Of a DNA stretch of 64,000 nucleotides, positions 30,242-41,899 are shown piece by piece. Made by a program: the position numbers and the translations under genes. A model generated the notes under the pieces. That model had not been told where the DNA came from and did not search any database. It worked only from the letters and a program-made list of their open reading frames with translations. Each line of letters opens with the position of its first letter. The stretch's first letter is position 1. Location: the NCBI RefSeq assembly GCF_022539665.2, contig NC_081337.1, positions 7,912,679 to 7,976,678 on the forward strand. Reading direction: 5' to 3'. Source of the stretch: Daphnia carinata. Taxonomy: Eukaryota > Arthropoda > Branchiopoda > Diplostraca > Daphniidae.

Positions 30242-33200
30242 CCAACAGCCAAATTCTAGTGAACGTTGTCTACTGCAAGAGCGCAAGGAAACACAACGTA
30301 GTGCCTGCGATTTATTTTCGTCATGCGTAAAAACGAGTCCCGTGATGCCCTGCCAATGACACCTATTCCCATCAAGGTATGCAGTTTATCAGTTAATGAA
30401 CAAATTTACAGAAACAATCACACAAAATTAGAAACCTGGTTAGTAAAAATGCGAGTGTGTACGAACGATCATCTTGAGACTAACTTCTTAAGACCTGTTG
30501 GACAAAATTGAACGTTCCTGTTAGCTGACTGAAGTAAAAGAATAAGCTAACGTCCGAATTGTAATACGAAGTCCATTTGTCATCTTATAGAGAGTAAAAT
30601 AATAGCAAAAGTAGCATTTACCCATTTTATTGCCCATAAGATGGGTAAAGTATAAAGTGTAGCTTATATCCTTTAGCAGTTCACAACGAACGAGCTTTAT
30701 CACACTTTTAGGAAAATCAAAATATTTGTTTGTCCAACCAACAAGTTCTAAGACCTTCGGATATTTTTTATTGAGAATTCGATTAGTATAGAATGTGCCA
30801 GCTGCTAGTTCTCCGGCTTGGCACATTAATTGAAAAGTAACAATATGAAATTCTGCAGCAACAATTTTCAGTTCGGTGAATAGTTGGCAAAGCCATCAGC
30901 TTGGGAACGATTTTTTTTTTGTATTTGTTGTGGAATTTTTCCGGTTAAAAGATAACGAGTTTTGCCAGCGAAACTGAGCGAAGCTGTTTGGTAACAGACG
31001 TTGAGAATGAGATAACAACACAAAACAACGGATGATGATGTAATACCTCGGCTGTCGTATACCGCATATAGTGATGCAACATATTCGTTGCTTTCACTCT
31101 TGAGGCAATGTCCTCCCGAAAAACACACAAAAAAAAAACTGACCTGCCCTTTAGCTGCTGCTTTTACGTGCTATCGTCACTTCTAGTGCCAGAAGTTTGT
31201 GTGAGCTATTTATAATTATAATGTTGTTTTGCTTTCGTATTTCAGCTGGTTTTCTGTACGAGCTAATGAAGTGCATTAGACAGTTTGGCGTGCCGTTCGT
31301 TGACAACCTTTTTCCTCTTATACTTCGTAATACGCTCTAGAAGGCACGTTTAAAATATTGCGAAGACTCTTCACTATTTCATTTGAATGTTCTTTATTTT
31401 TTTTAAAAGCAGCTTGCACGGTGCTAGATGAACGTAAGGCCTGACATTTGTTATTGTTCTCTCTCAAGCAGACAAAATTAAGTACAGGTCCCATGTCCAA
31501 ATAGCTTAGTCACCGTAATGAATATAAATGTGTAACTCCAGCCATTAATGATCAAGTTTCGTTCTTTTTTTCCTGCTAGTTTCTAGTTTAATATTCTTAA
31601 TTGAAATTGCTCCATCATGAACTTGCTATTGTAAATACGTCTCTCGTCTCATGATGTTAAATGAAAGAGATTATCTGTGTGGCAATAGTTGCCATGGAAG
31701 CGCATTTCCTGCTATATTTTGATTCAAGACGATGGCAAAAGTTAGATATGGAAGTCAATCTTGGCATTTGAGTCTCGGGTGTCAATTTTGTATTGACCTC
31801 AGCACGTGAAATTCTACTGGAAGCGAAATAAGATCTATCGAGTTGTTGTTTTGCTCGCGTGTTTTTTTTCCGCAATGAGATACCCGTTTCCTCTTCCAAG
31901 CGACGCTTTTATACAGCATTTATCTGATTTATCTATTTAGAGTGAACTCTTCGTGATAGACACTAGCAAAAAAGCAAAAAAGCCCCTGTGGCAAGCACTG
32001 GCGTTTTTTTTAAATCGTATTTTCCCCCGGAATACCGTAGCCTGTTTGTGTGTTATCATTTATTAAGTGCATGCTCAGCGACAAATCAAACTAAAAAAAT
32101 AACTCCCGTCCCCTCCCCCCTCCGAAAAAAAAACGCGTATCTAATAATTCAACAGCTAATTCTTCAAAATTATTTGCCATTTCAGGTTATATTGTGTATT
32201 CCAGAAAATGAGGCCGTTTTGGAGTTTCAGCTGATGGAATCCATGAAGCAGTTTGCTGCTTGTTGACGGGTAGTCAGCATTAAATCGAGATCTATGCGCG
32301 GCATTGGCCCTGTTAGCTTACACAGATTCCCAGCAGACAGGTATGTAAAAATCAATACTTTTTACCGTTACGGCGTCACTCTTTCACGCATCAGTCAGCG
32401 AAATTGAAAGCAACCAGAAGGCAATTCTGATTTTAATTCCACTTTACTTTCTTTATTTCAAAAATTCTCCGTGATACGTCAATGTCAGTTCCTGTAGGTA
32501 TACAGTATAGTTACCCCTTTGACAACTAAAATGCAATTAAACTTTTATCCAGCAAGCTAGAAATGTCACAGAGGACCACAGACCGCATTGTCGGAGTTCG
32601 TTCATGAATACGTTAAATATACTAACAATGCTCTAGATGTATATATTTAACGAATTTGAATAATGCATACAATCAGTAGCTAAAGATTTTTTTTCATAGC
32701 GAGTAAAGAGCACACGATGGAGATTGTCAATCATTAGTGTGCATTGTTCAAGTTTAACTATATACGATTTTTTCCCCACCAATAGTCATTTCGCGTTTTC
32801 CACAATGTAATCTTTTCTTGATGTCAGTATTTATTGATTAAATTGTGCCTCCTATATCACTAGACCAGCAAGCAAAAATGTTGGAGCATAGTATGTTAAG
32901 GTGGATGTATCGTGTTTTCAAATTGGGTAATATTAGAGGAACCAGATGCTGTTCATATTCATAAACTCATTTTCGTTGTATTTTTACTTGTAATTAATAC
33001 TTTAATGAAGAAAATTTGACGTAAATTTTTATTTTCTATTTTGCTGGTCGCTAGAAAACGTTTATTTGGATAGGCCGTCCATTTGTTGATATCCCTCATT
33101 TGTTTCTTATTCTTAACCTACATTGTCAGGGCGACAAACAGCTATAAAATTATTTTTTTTGTTCACACGATGTGCACTTAATAAAGCTCAGTTCATTTAC

Positions 33201-33457
33201 AACAGTAATTGTCACACAATATGGTTCTACGATAAGCTTAGGACAAAGAAACTAAACTTAGGACTTGATTTCTCAGGTCGTATAATCCCTATAAAAACGC
33301 AACTCAATGTTGTTTTCCTTGGATGAGTTCAGACAGCGTTAACATTTCTAAAACCTGTATCTAAAATTTAAAGACTTTGTGTTGTTCGGCTTACCCGACC
33401 CATCGTGCGTTTCCTTCCCGACAGATAAAAAAGACAGGCCCGTATTACTGTGCCCTT

Positions 33458-33490
33458 ATTGGTTGGATGCAATATCAAAATGGCTGCCAA
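33458..33490 (+). promoter_or_regulatory. CCAAT/YY1-like start module, copy 4
   Basis: ATTGG starts at 33458 and ATGGC at 33480, a spacing of 22 bp, ending TCAAAATGGCTGCC. The ATG opens a 10-codon frame (MAANTKSTAM). A donor, CAGA|GTAAGC, lies at 33567, giving a first exon of about 90 nt or more. Confidence 0.55.
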
Positions 33491-34430
33491 CACAAAGTCT
33501 ACTGCTATGTGAGCTAACAGAAAAAAATAAATGCCGCGTTTACATCTTGGCGCATACACCCCCAGAGTAAGCGTAGTTACGTATGCTTCCCTCTTAGCTT
33601 GTTGTTTTGATTATCAAGTAGGAGGACTGGTATTTTAACGTATCACATTGGTTCCAATTTGAAGTGCGTAAAAGTTGAGGGTGCCAATTTTTGTGTGCCA
33701 TTACTCTTGTCAGTCGATCAGAAAAATAACCAAGGACAACTTTGCATTTTTTTTAAATAAAAAAGAGGGGGGTCCATTGAAGGAAAAATTCGCCGAATTG
33801 TGTCAACTCTGCATTAGGCTTCCAACAGTCAGCTGATTTACAGGGAAAGCGTGTGCTTAAGGTCTGTTAGTTTTTGCATCGAATAATCATCGAAGACAAA
33901 AACGATTTTAATTGTAATGGACGTACGATTAGATTAGAAATTGCTTACGATGTATCTTTTTTTTTACCCCTGAAATTCCATTAAAAATTTGTTTGCTAAG
34001 TGTATCTTGTTTTATTGTTTTTTCTTGAATAAAAAAAAAGATGTTAATGGATTGTCTCAGAGACATGTTTTACACGGTATTCATTACAATAGACTTTATA
34101 GAAAAAGAAAAATTATACGTCCATTTACCTTTATGTTTAACGCTTTAGCATGCTTTAAATCATAACCTTTCCTAAATAAAACTGACCTGCCTTAAATCAG
34201 GTGGGATGCCTAACGAAAAACGACATTCAAAAAAGGGCATAAAGCATACGACAGGGCATACGGTACATTCAGATCTATCGACCTTTATAGCGTTCAGGTT
34301 GTAACGAATCGAAACCGCTTTTCGTACGCTTGACAGCAGTTTGCAGTAGCCTTAAAGTGGGAGTGACGCGTAATGTGTTCAGTGCGTCACCACGCATAGA
34401 ACTGGAGCCGCTCTTATCACGCTTAGCGGT

Positions 34431-34445
34431 ACGCCATCATGGCGT
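34431..34445. promoter_or_regulatory. perfect palindrome with paired Pho/YY1 cores in a CpG-rich patch
   Basis: ACGCCATCATGGCGT is a perfect 15-bp palindrome holding two facing GCCAT/ATGGC cores. It lies in a CpG-rich patch (about 34310-34500) that also contains GTGACGCG and GTGCGTCAC. The patch stands out from the AT-rich surroundings. Regulatory function is inference. Confidence 0.35.
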
Positions 34446-37400
34446 GGAGTTAGGAGTGGCGCATGGTGTAACTCACGCGCCCCGCCCACACGATTGTATC
34501 ACCAAAGCGTGTTTCTTATTACTTCCATGATATGCGCCACTGTCGCGATTCCACTGATATAAAATCCCGACTTTTTCGCTATTTAGCTCAGAGTTGCATT
34601 TGCTCGCATCCTGTGTCCTACTTGCATTGGGATACATAAATAAATGGCAATAACACGTCGTAAGGCTCTATTCACGAACAAAGTCTTTTTGATTGCAGCG
34701 TACTGCCCAATAGCTCCCTTTGTGTTGGGATATTTTTTTTGGGTGGGCAGGCTCATATGAAAACAATACCTTTTCCAGTAGTAGCAGATGTTATGTTCAA
34801 TGTTGATTTTTCGGTAGTTTCATGTTAGTCATAGAATACAAAATGTCTTTCTACATAGATGAATGGCATGTGTGATTTTCGTAGTTTTAATAATTAAAAT
34901 TAACACACATAGATTCTGATTATCCATTACAGCCAGTCAACTGAAGGAAGAACGTGAACTAAAAGTTTAGGCCATGGGTTGGCCCTTGATGATGAGACGA
35001 ACGTATTTTACAACATAGTTTTTCTTAAAATTGTTTTCCTGCCCATGTTTCAAGTGTGGCATTCCATAACGGACAGTAGCCTGATGGATGGGATTATGCC
35101 TTTGTTTCCTAAGTTTCACGTTTGTCTAATATGCAAGCTACTCTTTTACAATCTAGTTTTGTTTTTAGACGCCTTTAAAGAATTGCGTCGCTAACTAATA
35201 CTCTTCTTAAATGGTTCTCTTACAATTTACCATTTTGCATGGAGCTGTCGTTTTTGATCATTCCATCTTGCCTGTTAGTATACCCCATCCAGCATCCATC
35301 CCAATTAAAACGCTTTCCGCTTTCTTGATGGTTTAAGCTCATACTTTCATATAATTTGTTTTTAGTATAGCCGTCGTGTGATAGAAAAATACAACCTAGT
35401 TCGCTTATCGAGGTAGGCGCGTTTCTCAAAGATTGGTGTCATCATTGTAATCGCATGTAGGTGGCGTGACTGATCAATATTTACATTTAGATGAAGGGTA
35501 GCCCAATGCTGTAGCACTTTCAGTACATCCTCTTCTATAAGAACAACACTTTTTCTTCTCAGTCAATGGCAAATAAAGAGATTTGTGGGCGAAAACATCT
35601 CCGTTAAACTCTATGTGACGTGCATAGTAAGTTGCCGTCTTTATTGGTTTATCTGTACATTTTTACGATCGTCCGTATACAAAAGAACAACCAATGTTGC
35701 AAAGTGTCAATAGATACAAAAGTTCAGAAGAAACATGAAAAAAGATTAACAAAGTTTGGTAGGCTACATTACTATGAAGATTGTTTCCCTCGTAGGGCAA
35801 AAGTAAGGAGAAAAAAAATATATAAACTAATGGTAAAAGCCATTCAATTCACCAGCTGTATAGCATTGAACACGACAAATGGGTAAATTCCAGCGATTTG
35901 CAGTCTTACGCTATAGAAAATCGTAAAATGTCAACCATAATTTCATCTTCATAGAGAAAAAAAGAGGATAATAAACTGTATCTAGTGTATTCTGCTTGTA
36001 TCGGTTGGCCAATCTTTTTACCCATTACTGGATAAGTGGACCTTTGTATAACGACACATAAGTTTTGCTTTTTTTTTTAAATGCTGTGATGCAATAACAT
36101 ATAGACGTCATTGTTTCTTCATTCACATCTTTCCCAGAAAGTTCGAAATGTCTTAGGAACTTGGCTGTACTTCTGGACTGCTGTAGCATACTGGAATTGT
36201 GGCTTCTTAGAATAAATAATAGTTCTTAGAACTAATAGTTCGTACGTGTTTTACTATGCTGTTTTAATTTGACTGCAGTTCTGTATCAATTTCCCTTTCC
36301 GCAGTTCTCAAAATCTTCTGCTCACTGTGCACGTACAGAACAAATTCTTCTGCTGCAAAGGAGACCAACATTGTTATGAGATATGTGTGTACAATAACAG
36401 CATTTATTATTATATCGTCCGGTATATAGGATTTCTTTCGTATGGAAAGTGTAAGTTGTTATGGCAACAGGACTGGCTGAACTGTCAACAGCTGCGTCCA
36501 TCCCTCGAGAGTCTTATCAATAGCTAACAGGTTGTGCTGCCTCCGTAAGAAATCTATAACTGCTGAGAGTTGTTTGACATCGAGGTAGAAAATCAGTGTG
36601 CTTATTTTGAGCTTATAAAAAGGGCATACGATGTTTTGGCTACACACTGGAGAAAAGCATCACAATGTACCAGAACTCAGGACTAGATAGTGTTTTCTGT
36701 GTAACAAAGATGGTACTGAATGATGGTGGCTATAACTGTTGAGCTGAATTTTTCTGAACGTTAACATATCGTTGACTGCATGAAAGCCTTTTTATGATTC
36801 TGTCTTTAGCAGGTAAAACAGACGTTTTGACTCAATTCAGCATTAATACCAGAGTAACGAACAACAAGAAATCGTAGTCTTGACACTTTCGGTTGCTCAA
36901 CTGTGTGTGATTTCTGTAGACGTTGACGTCTGCTAGACGTAATGGTATTGCGTAGCTTTTTGTACTACATTAACAGTCAAATTCTAAGTGTTCTTAATAG
37001 AAAGAAAAAATTTAGTTATAATGAAGATAGCCATTGTGTGTTTTTGCACCTTTTCTGCCAGAAAGAGATCACAAGCTTGTTCATATTGTCTTAGGTTGGG
37101 AACACAAACATTTATTTTCTCGCTTTTGGCAAGCCGATGATGCAATATAACAGCATCCATGAAGATAGTCACGAAATTGATCTGTGCTGAGGAGTTAAAA
37201 CATCATAAAGCATTCAGTGATACATTAGAGGAGAAGCAATGCACTATTTTCTAACTTGTGTGAGAAGAATTCTTTCTTCATTGTGTTACGCTGTAATGTA
37301 AACTAACTCAACATTAAATACTGTGGGCTTATTTTCCAGTCATTATATTTCTGACAGCCACAATGATTAATTACGACGAAACAAGGAAAAGAAGATTTGT

Positions 37401-37664
37401 AAAAATCAAGACTGTAATCGAATTTCTCCATCAAAATATTCAACTATTCATCAATTATTTTTTTAAAGGGTCCTAATTAGGCTTACTCATATATTTCTAA
37501 AATTCCAAACAATCTTTTGTTGGACAGTAAAGAATTTCTAATTAGAGAGTATATGTTGTCGTTTTAAAAATAGGAAAAAAAAAACAATAAAAAAAGTCTT
37601 TGTTTATTCTGTCGTCTGCCGCGACAAATTTTTTTAAAAACATCCTAGTCCTCCGAAAACATCC

Positions 37665-37697
37665 ATTGGCTGAATTTCAAATCAAGATGGCTGCCCC
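37665..37697 (+). promoter_or_regulatory. CCAAT/YY1-like start module, copy 5
   Basis: ATTGG starts at 37665 and ATGGC at 37687, a spacing of 22 bp, ending TCAAGATGGCTGCCCC. The ATG opens a 7-codon frame (MAAPSEQ). A near-consensus donor, CAGAG|GTAAGT, lies at 37914, about 230 nt downstream, consistent with a first exon. Confidence 0.55.
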
Positions 37698-38250
37698 CTC
37701 GGAACAATAACAAGTTGTGTTTTGTGTTTGTTCCTTTCTTTATGCTTGGATTTCTAGAAGTTACGCAGAAATGTCCGCTTTACACAGGTCCGTGTTCGGA
37801 GAAAACCTTGAGTAGTTACCGAAAAGCAAAAAGTTTGAATCTCTTGAAAGTATGCTGGTTAATTTTATTTCCGAAACTGCCATTAAGTTTCATCTGATTT
37901 GGACCGTACAGAGGTAAGTAATTAGTCATCTACTTTTGTTTAGTTATGTGGTTCAATTCTGCGGCACAGAAAGGCTAGAATGGGTTGTTAGAGAATGAAC
38001 AGACCGTAAAATTAGACAAAGTTTATTTGGATCAAGTTTCGAGTGGGACAAATTGTCGTACTCAAGTCAAACTTAGTTTTCTTTCGGTTGAGAGTAAAAG
38101 ATGGGTTTTGTGAATTTCTGAAAAAAGTTTTAACAATTTTTCAATGTCATAGAAACACAGATAACTCTTCTAGTGCATTTAATGGAGCAGTTTCGAAACA
38201 GGTCGTTTTATAGGCAAAAAACTGCTGATAGAATTGATTTTTAAAAAATT

Positions 38251-38295
38251 ATCGGAGGGACTTGGGTGTTAGATAACGCCCAAAATCCCTCCGAT
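38251..38295. repeat. 45-nt compound hairpin
   Basis: ATCGGAGGGA at 38251-38260 is perfectly inverted at 38286-38295. Inside, TTGGGTGTTA and TAACGCCCAA pair with one G-U. Together they form a near-continuous stem with a small asymmetric internal loop and a tight apical loop. It resembles a short structured RNA or a foldback element more than a standard miRNA precursor. Confidence 0.7.
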
Positions 38296-40073
38296 ACCGC
38301 TGCCGGCGGTCCCGCTTACCAAATAAGTAGTTCTACCAATAAAATTAAATAGTCTCCTTTTTTGCTGTTGTCAGCACGCAATTATAAATTCGTTGTTCAT
38401 AGTTAAACTAGGAATTCCATAATTGGTATAAGGAGGCCTCCAAGAACAAGTTTTTCCTGTTATCAAAAGTGATAACAACTCAAGGAGTGGTCCTTTTTAT
38501 GCCGATTTCGCAATTCCTTGGAAAACAAACATCACCCTATTCTAATAAATTTTTATTAAGAAATTGAATTATTTTATAAGTTAGCACAACATCCTGAAAG
38601 TTAAACTTGATTTAAACTTAATTTATTACCTCAATCCCGGTATGGACCCTGTATTGATGCTGCCTTCAAGATGGCAGGAAGTTCCGCATACAACGGGAAA
38701 AGATTCTATAGCACTTCACAGTGCATACGGCACGAAGTGTACGGATATTAGGCATGTTTTTGTAAAGTAAATAAAAATCCTCAAGTTGTCAAATTCTGTG
38801 AATTATCTCAGTAGGTTTTTTTTTTATTTTTTGTATCGTTTTGATTATCATCGTATAAATTATGAAGAGCATCACATTTATATTTGCCGGCAAAAAACGT
38901 TACTAAACACGTCGTCTTTTTTTAGAATCTGATAAATTTAGTCACATGTTTCATAACCAATTTCATGGTGATAACAAAAGGTCAACAATACAATAAGTCA
39001 TAAATGAAAATTCTATCCTACATTACGGATAATGCAGTACTTGCAAACGATAAAAGTATCGATTGATTACGTTATCGCGTTTTGACATCTGTGCGCCAAC
39101 TATCGGCAGTTTCATCAACTGAAAGAACAGTTGACAACAAGACACATCTGGTTATGTAGCAAATGTCTGGTCGTTACGACATCAACCGAGTGTAACGCCT
39201 AAACAGGTTATTATAATGTAGCCATCGATGTTATCTTTGATGTCTTGTCCAACTTGTGCAATTTCCAATGATATTGCCTTGCTTCTTTTTATTTTCCATT
39301 TTGACATAGATGGATCAGTACGAAAAACAACCATTTTCTTCACTTTTTCATCTAGTTGAAGTCTGAAGAGAGTGCCAAAATTTTTTTAACGTAATGTTGA
39401 AGCCATCTGCTGTATTAGTTAACTACTTACTGCGGAGTTTTGTATCTCTAGCTGGGCTGGTCGTAATGCAGAGTGGTTGTTGAATAAACTATTGACTTGA
39501 AATGTAAAATAGACTGCGTTTAAACGTCATGCAAGAAGTTTCACAGGAAAGTCATTGGTTAAATAACGCAGAGCATTACTGAAAGAATTTATTTGTACAT
39601 TAACGGAGGCAAGAATAAAACGTTTCAGCAAGGCATTGTAAATACGCAATATACGGTATCTGTGTAGAACTTTTGTAAACTTTTCTGAATAAAACAAACT
39701 AATTGCTTAACTTACTCAGGTTGGATCCTATAGCGTTTTGAAAGTTAGAATCAACACGCAGATTCGAAAAACATCAGGGTTAACGGAAAGATCAAATAAC
39801 AAACTATCAAAATGAGATAAATCATGTGTCTTTTGACTTCTTCACAAAGAAATACGAAACACAAATCAATGTTTTCTTAATTGCTTTGAAAATTATACAT
39901 AAAAAGGGTTAAAGTTAACCGACTTGTTGCGTCATTCAAGCATGGGTGTTCTGTCGTTTGTTTTTTTGGCAGTACTTTCCACAGGCACTTGCCTGTGTTG
40001 TGCGAATTCAGGTTGAACCACTTTGTATTGAGAAGTCTCCTCTCACCAGGCAAAATCAATCAGGTCATCTGTG

Positions 40074-40107
40074 ATTGGTCGAGAGCGATTCCAAAATGGC
40101 CGCCCCA
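40074..40107 (+). promoter_or_regulatory. CCAAT/YY1-like start module, copy 6
   Basis: ATTGG starts at 40074 and ATGGC at 40096, a spacing of 22 bp, ending CCAAAATGGCCGCCCC. The ATG opens MAAPIRKGW and then meets a strong donor, TGG|GTAAGA, at 40123, as a coding first exon of nine codons would. Upstream AATCAGGTC and GATTGGTC match copy 2. Confidence 0.6.
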
Positions 40108-40200
40108 ATACGAAAAGGATGGGTAAGAATTGGCGCGCGAGATAGTCGGCTGCCAAAAAACCTTTCCCACGTCGTGTCGCGTTGAGGAAGGTCGTTCGAG

Positions 40201-41899
40201 TGACCCATTGCCATAACGGTTTCATTGTGTACATCCAGTACAACTATACAATCACAATACATATCAATGCGTACACAATCGAATTAGCTCCAAGAAAGTG
40301 TCATAAAGCGGCTCAAGTGATGGCGATCCACTAGACAGTTGACTGGAGAAGCTGCCATACCACTACAAAAGTTGTATCTAAATATTCGTTAAGCCAAGCA
40401 GCCGAACGAGAAATGTCTCCAGACTCAAAAGATATGTCCTAGGAATAACCACGAACAGGATCCTGCGTTTTTTTCTGGTTCGTATCTAAATCTTTGTTGG
40501 TTAAAATTCTTTACGACTTTACAATACTTGACATGATTAATGTAAGATTTTACGTAAAAAAAATGAATTTGACAAAATTAGCAATAGCGACGTCTTCTTG
40601 TTTGTGACATGATACCCTTTTGAATTAGGTAACTTGGATTGTCACATTTCAAGGACTGCGAGAAACGGGGAAAAGAAGAGGAAAAAGTGGGTTAGGTTGT
40701 TGTGATGTTTCGTCACATGTATACGTAGCCACTCGTCTAGCCTCTCTTTTAACTGCGTCTACAGGCCAACAACCTGTAGTTCTGTCATGAGATTGTTATT
40801 GTTTCACGTTTCGTAATTCTGAGGTATGACAGCTAATGGTTTATTCAGAGGTATAAAATTACAACCATTTTCTATGTTTTTCAGGTTTGTTTGCTTTTTG
40901 ATGAAACAGGTTACTGAACAGCGCTTGCCATCTAGCGGTAATTTTCTGCCAGCTTGTGCAAGCAACAAATTATCCTACCGGTTTTTGAAGAAAGGGATCC
41001 TTCTTAGACTTCCATATTCAGACCAGATGTGTGTGTGGTGAAACTGGTTGTCTTTATTATTCAACAAATTTTTGTCATCCATTTGATTTTTAAATGACTT
41101 TTTCAGGGTACCTACTCAGATAAGCTAATCTGGTCTAATGGTTTCGCATTCGGTACCGTTGTGGGTTCTTGCATAACCAGAAACGAGTTTTACAAGTAGG
41201 ATGGCAATTAACTGCGGACTTTGCCAAACATTTGTCCTCAAAAATAAAAAGCCCCACTGTACCCTTGTAAGTGCGACCTAGCGTGGCAGTGTATCTCTCA
41301 AGAAGTTGTCATGTGCGTCAAGCGGGCAGGTAAACGTGATGTTTCATAGTTGTAAAATATCTCGATGCTACGTGAGTCTTCAAACAATAATTTATTCCCT
41401 GTTTTGACATCATTTATAATCCTGCTTGATTGAACATCAATTAAACTGGAAGCTTGATTTTTATGTATAATTTCAGGCAGGCCCATCAGTTGGAAAATCC
41501 GGTTGAAAGGAAAAGTTAAAAGATGTTTTTCAACTTAAAAATAAACAAGAAATGAAAAGACAAATAAAGGAAAATAATATCTGTAAGAAGAAAAGAAAAA
41601 AAGAAATCGCAGCGTAGCGAAAGAAGAACGAAAAAGAACTATAAAACGAAAAATACGGTAAAATAATTGAATTTATTATACGTTTTCATTGCCGGAGAAA
41701 AATTATCTTTGATTAAATAACAAGAATTTTTGCGGCAGAGTCAACATTTAAAGGCGGAATGCGTAATTTATTTTGAAGAAAAATAGCAAATTTACAGACG
41801 CACTCATGGCCAAAGCAGAAAGTCAATGTACAGCACATTGATTTACATTTAATTCCGAACATCAGGTTAGTTTATATATTTTATTAATTTAAGGTAACT
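40201..41899. other. intergenic sequence
   Basis: No exon is supported. A CTCF-like core read on the minus strand (CCGCTAGATGGCAAG, about 40925-40939) is present. The plus-strand open frame 40826-41041 has no recognisable domain, and I could not tie it to the start modules upstream. Confidence 0.35.

Larger units (their letters stand above)
26101..40200. other. gene-poor interval, right part, with recurrent start-like modules
   Basis: No conserved protein-coding gene is supported over 14 kb. Its distinguishing content is the series of plus-strand CCAAT/YY1-like modules listed separately, plus two small inverted repeats and a CpG-rich patch near 34.3-34.5 kb. If the modules are promoters, the interval would be transcribed on the plus strand, away from Kr-h1. 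Confidence 0.4.

Noticed and set aside
38667-38690. CAAGATGGCAGGAAG, a further YY1-like start in the desert
   Set aside because: It lacks the ATTGG partner at the 21-22 bp spacing, so it was not counted in the module array.
41125-41180. D-arm-like GGTCTAATGG followed by GGGTTC, resembling a tRNA or tRNA-derived SINE
   Set aside because: No acceptor stem pairing and no clear anticodon stem; too weak to annotate.
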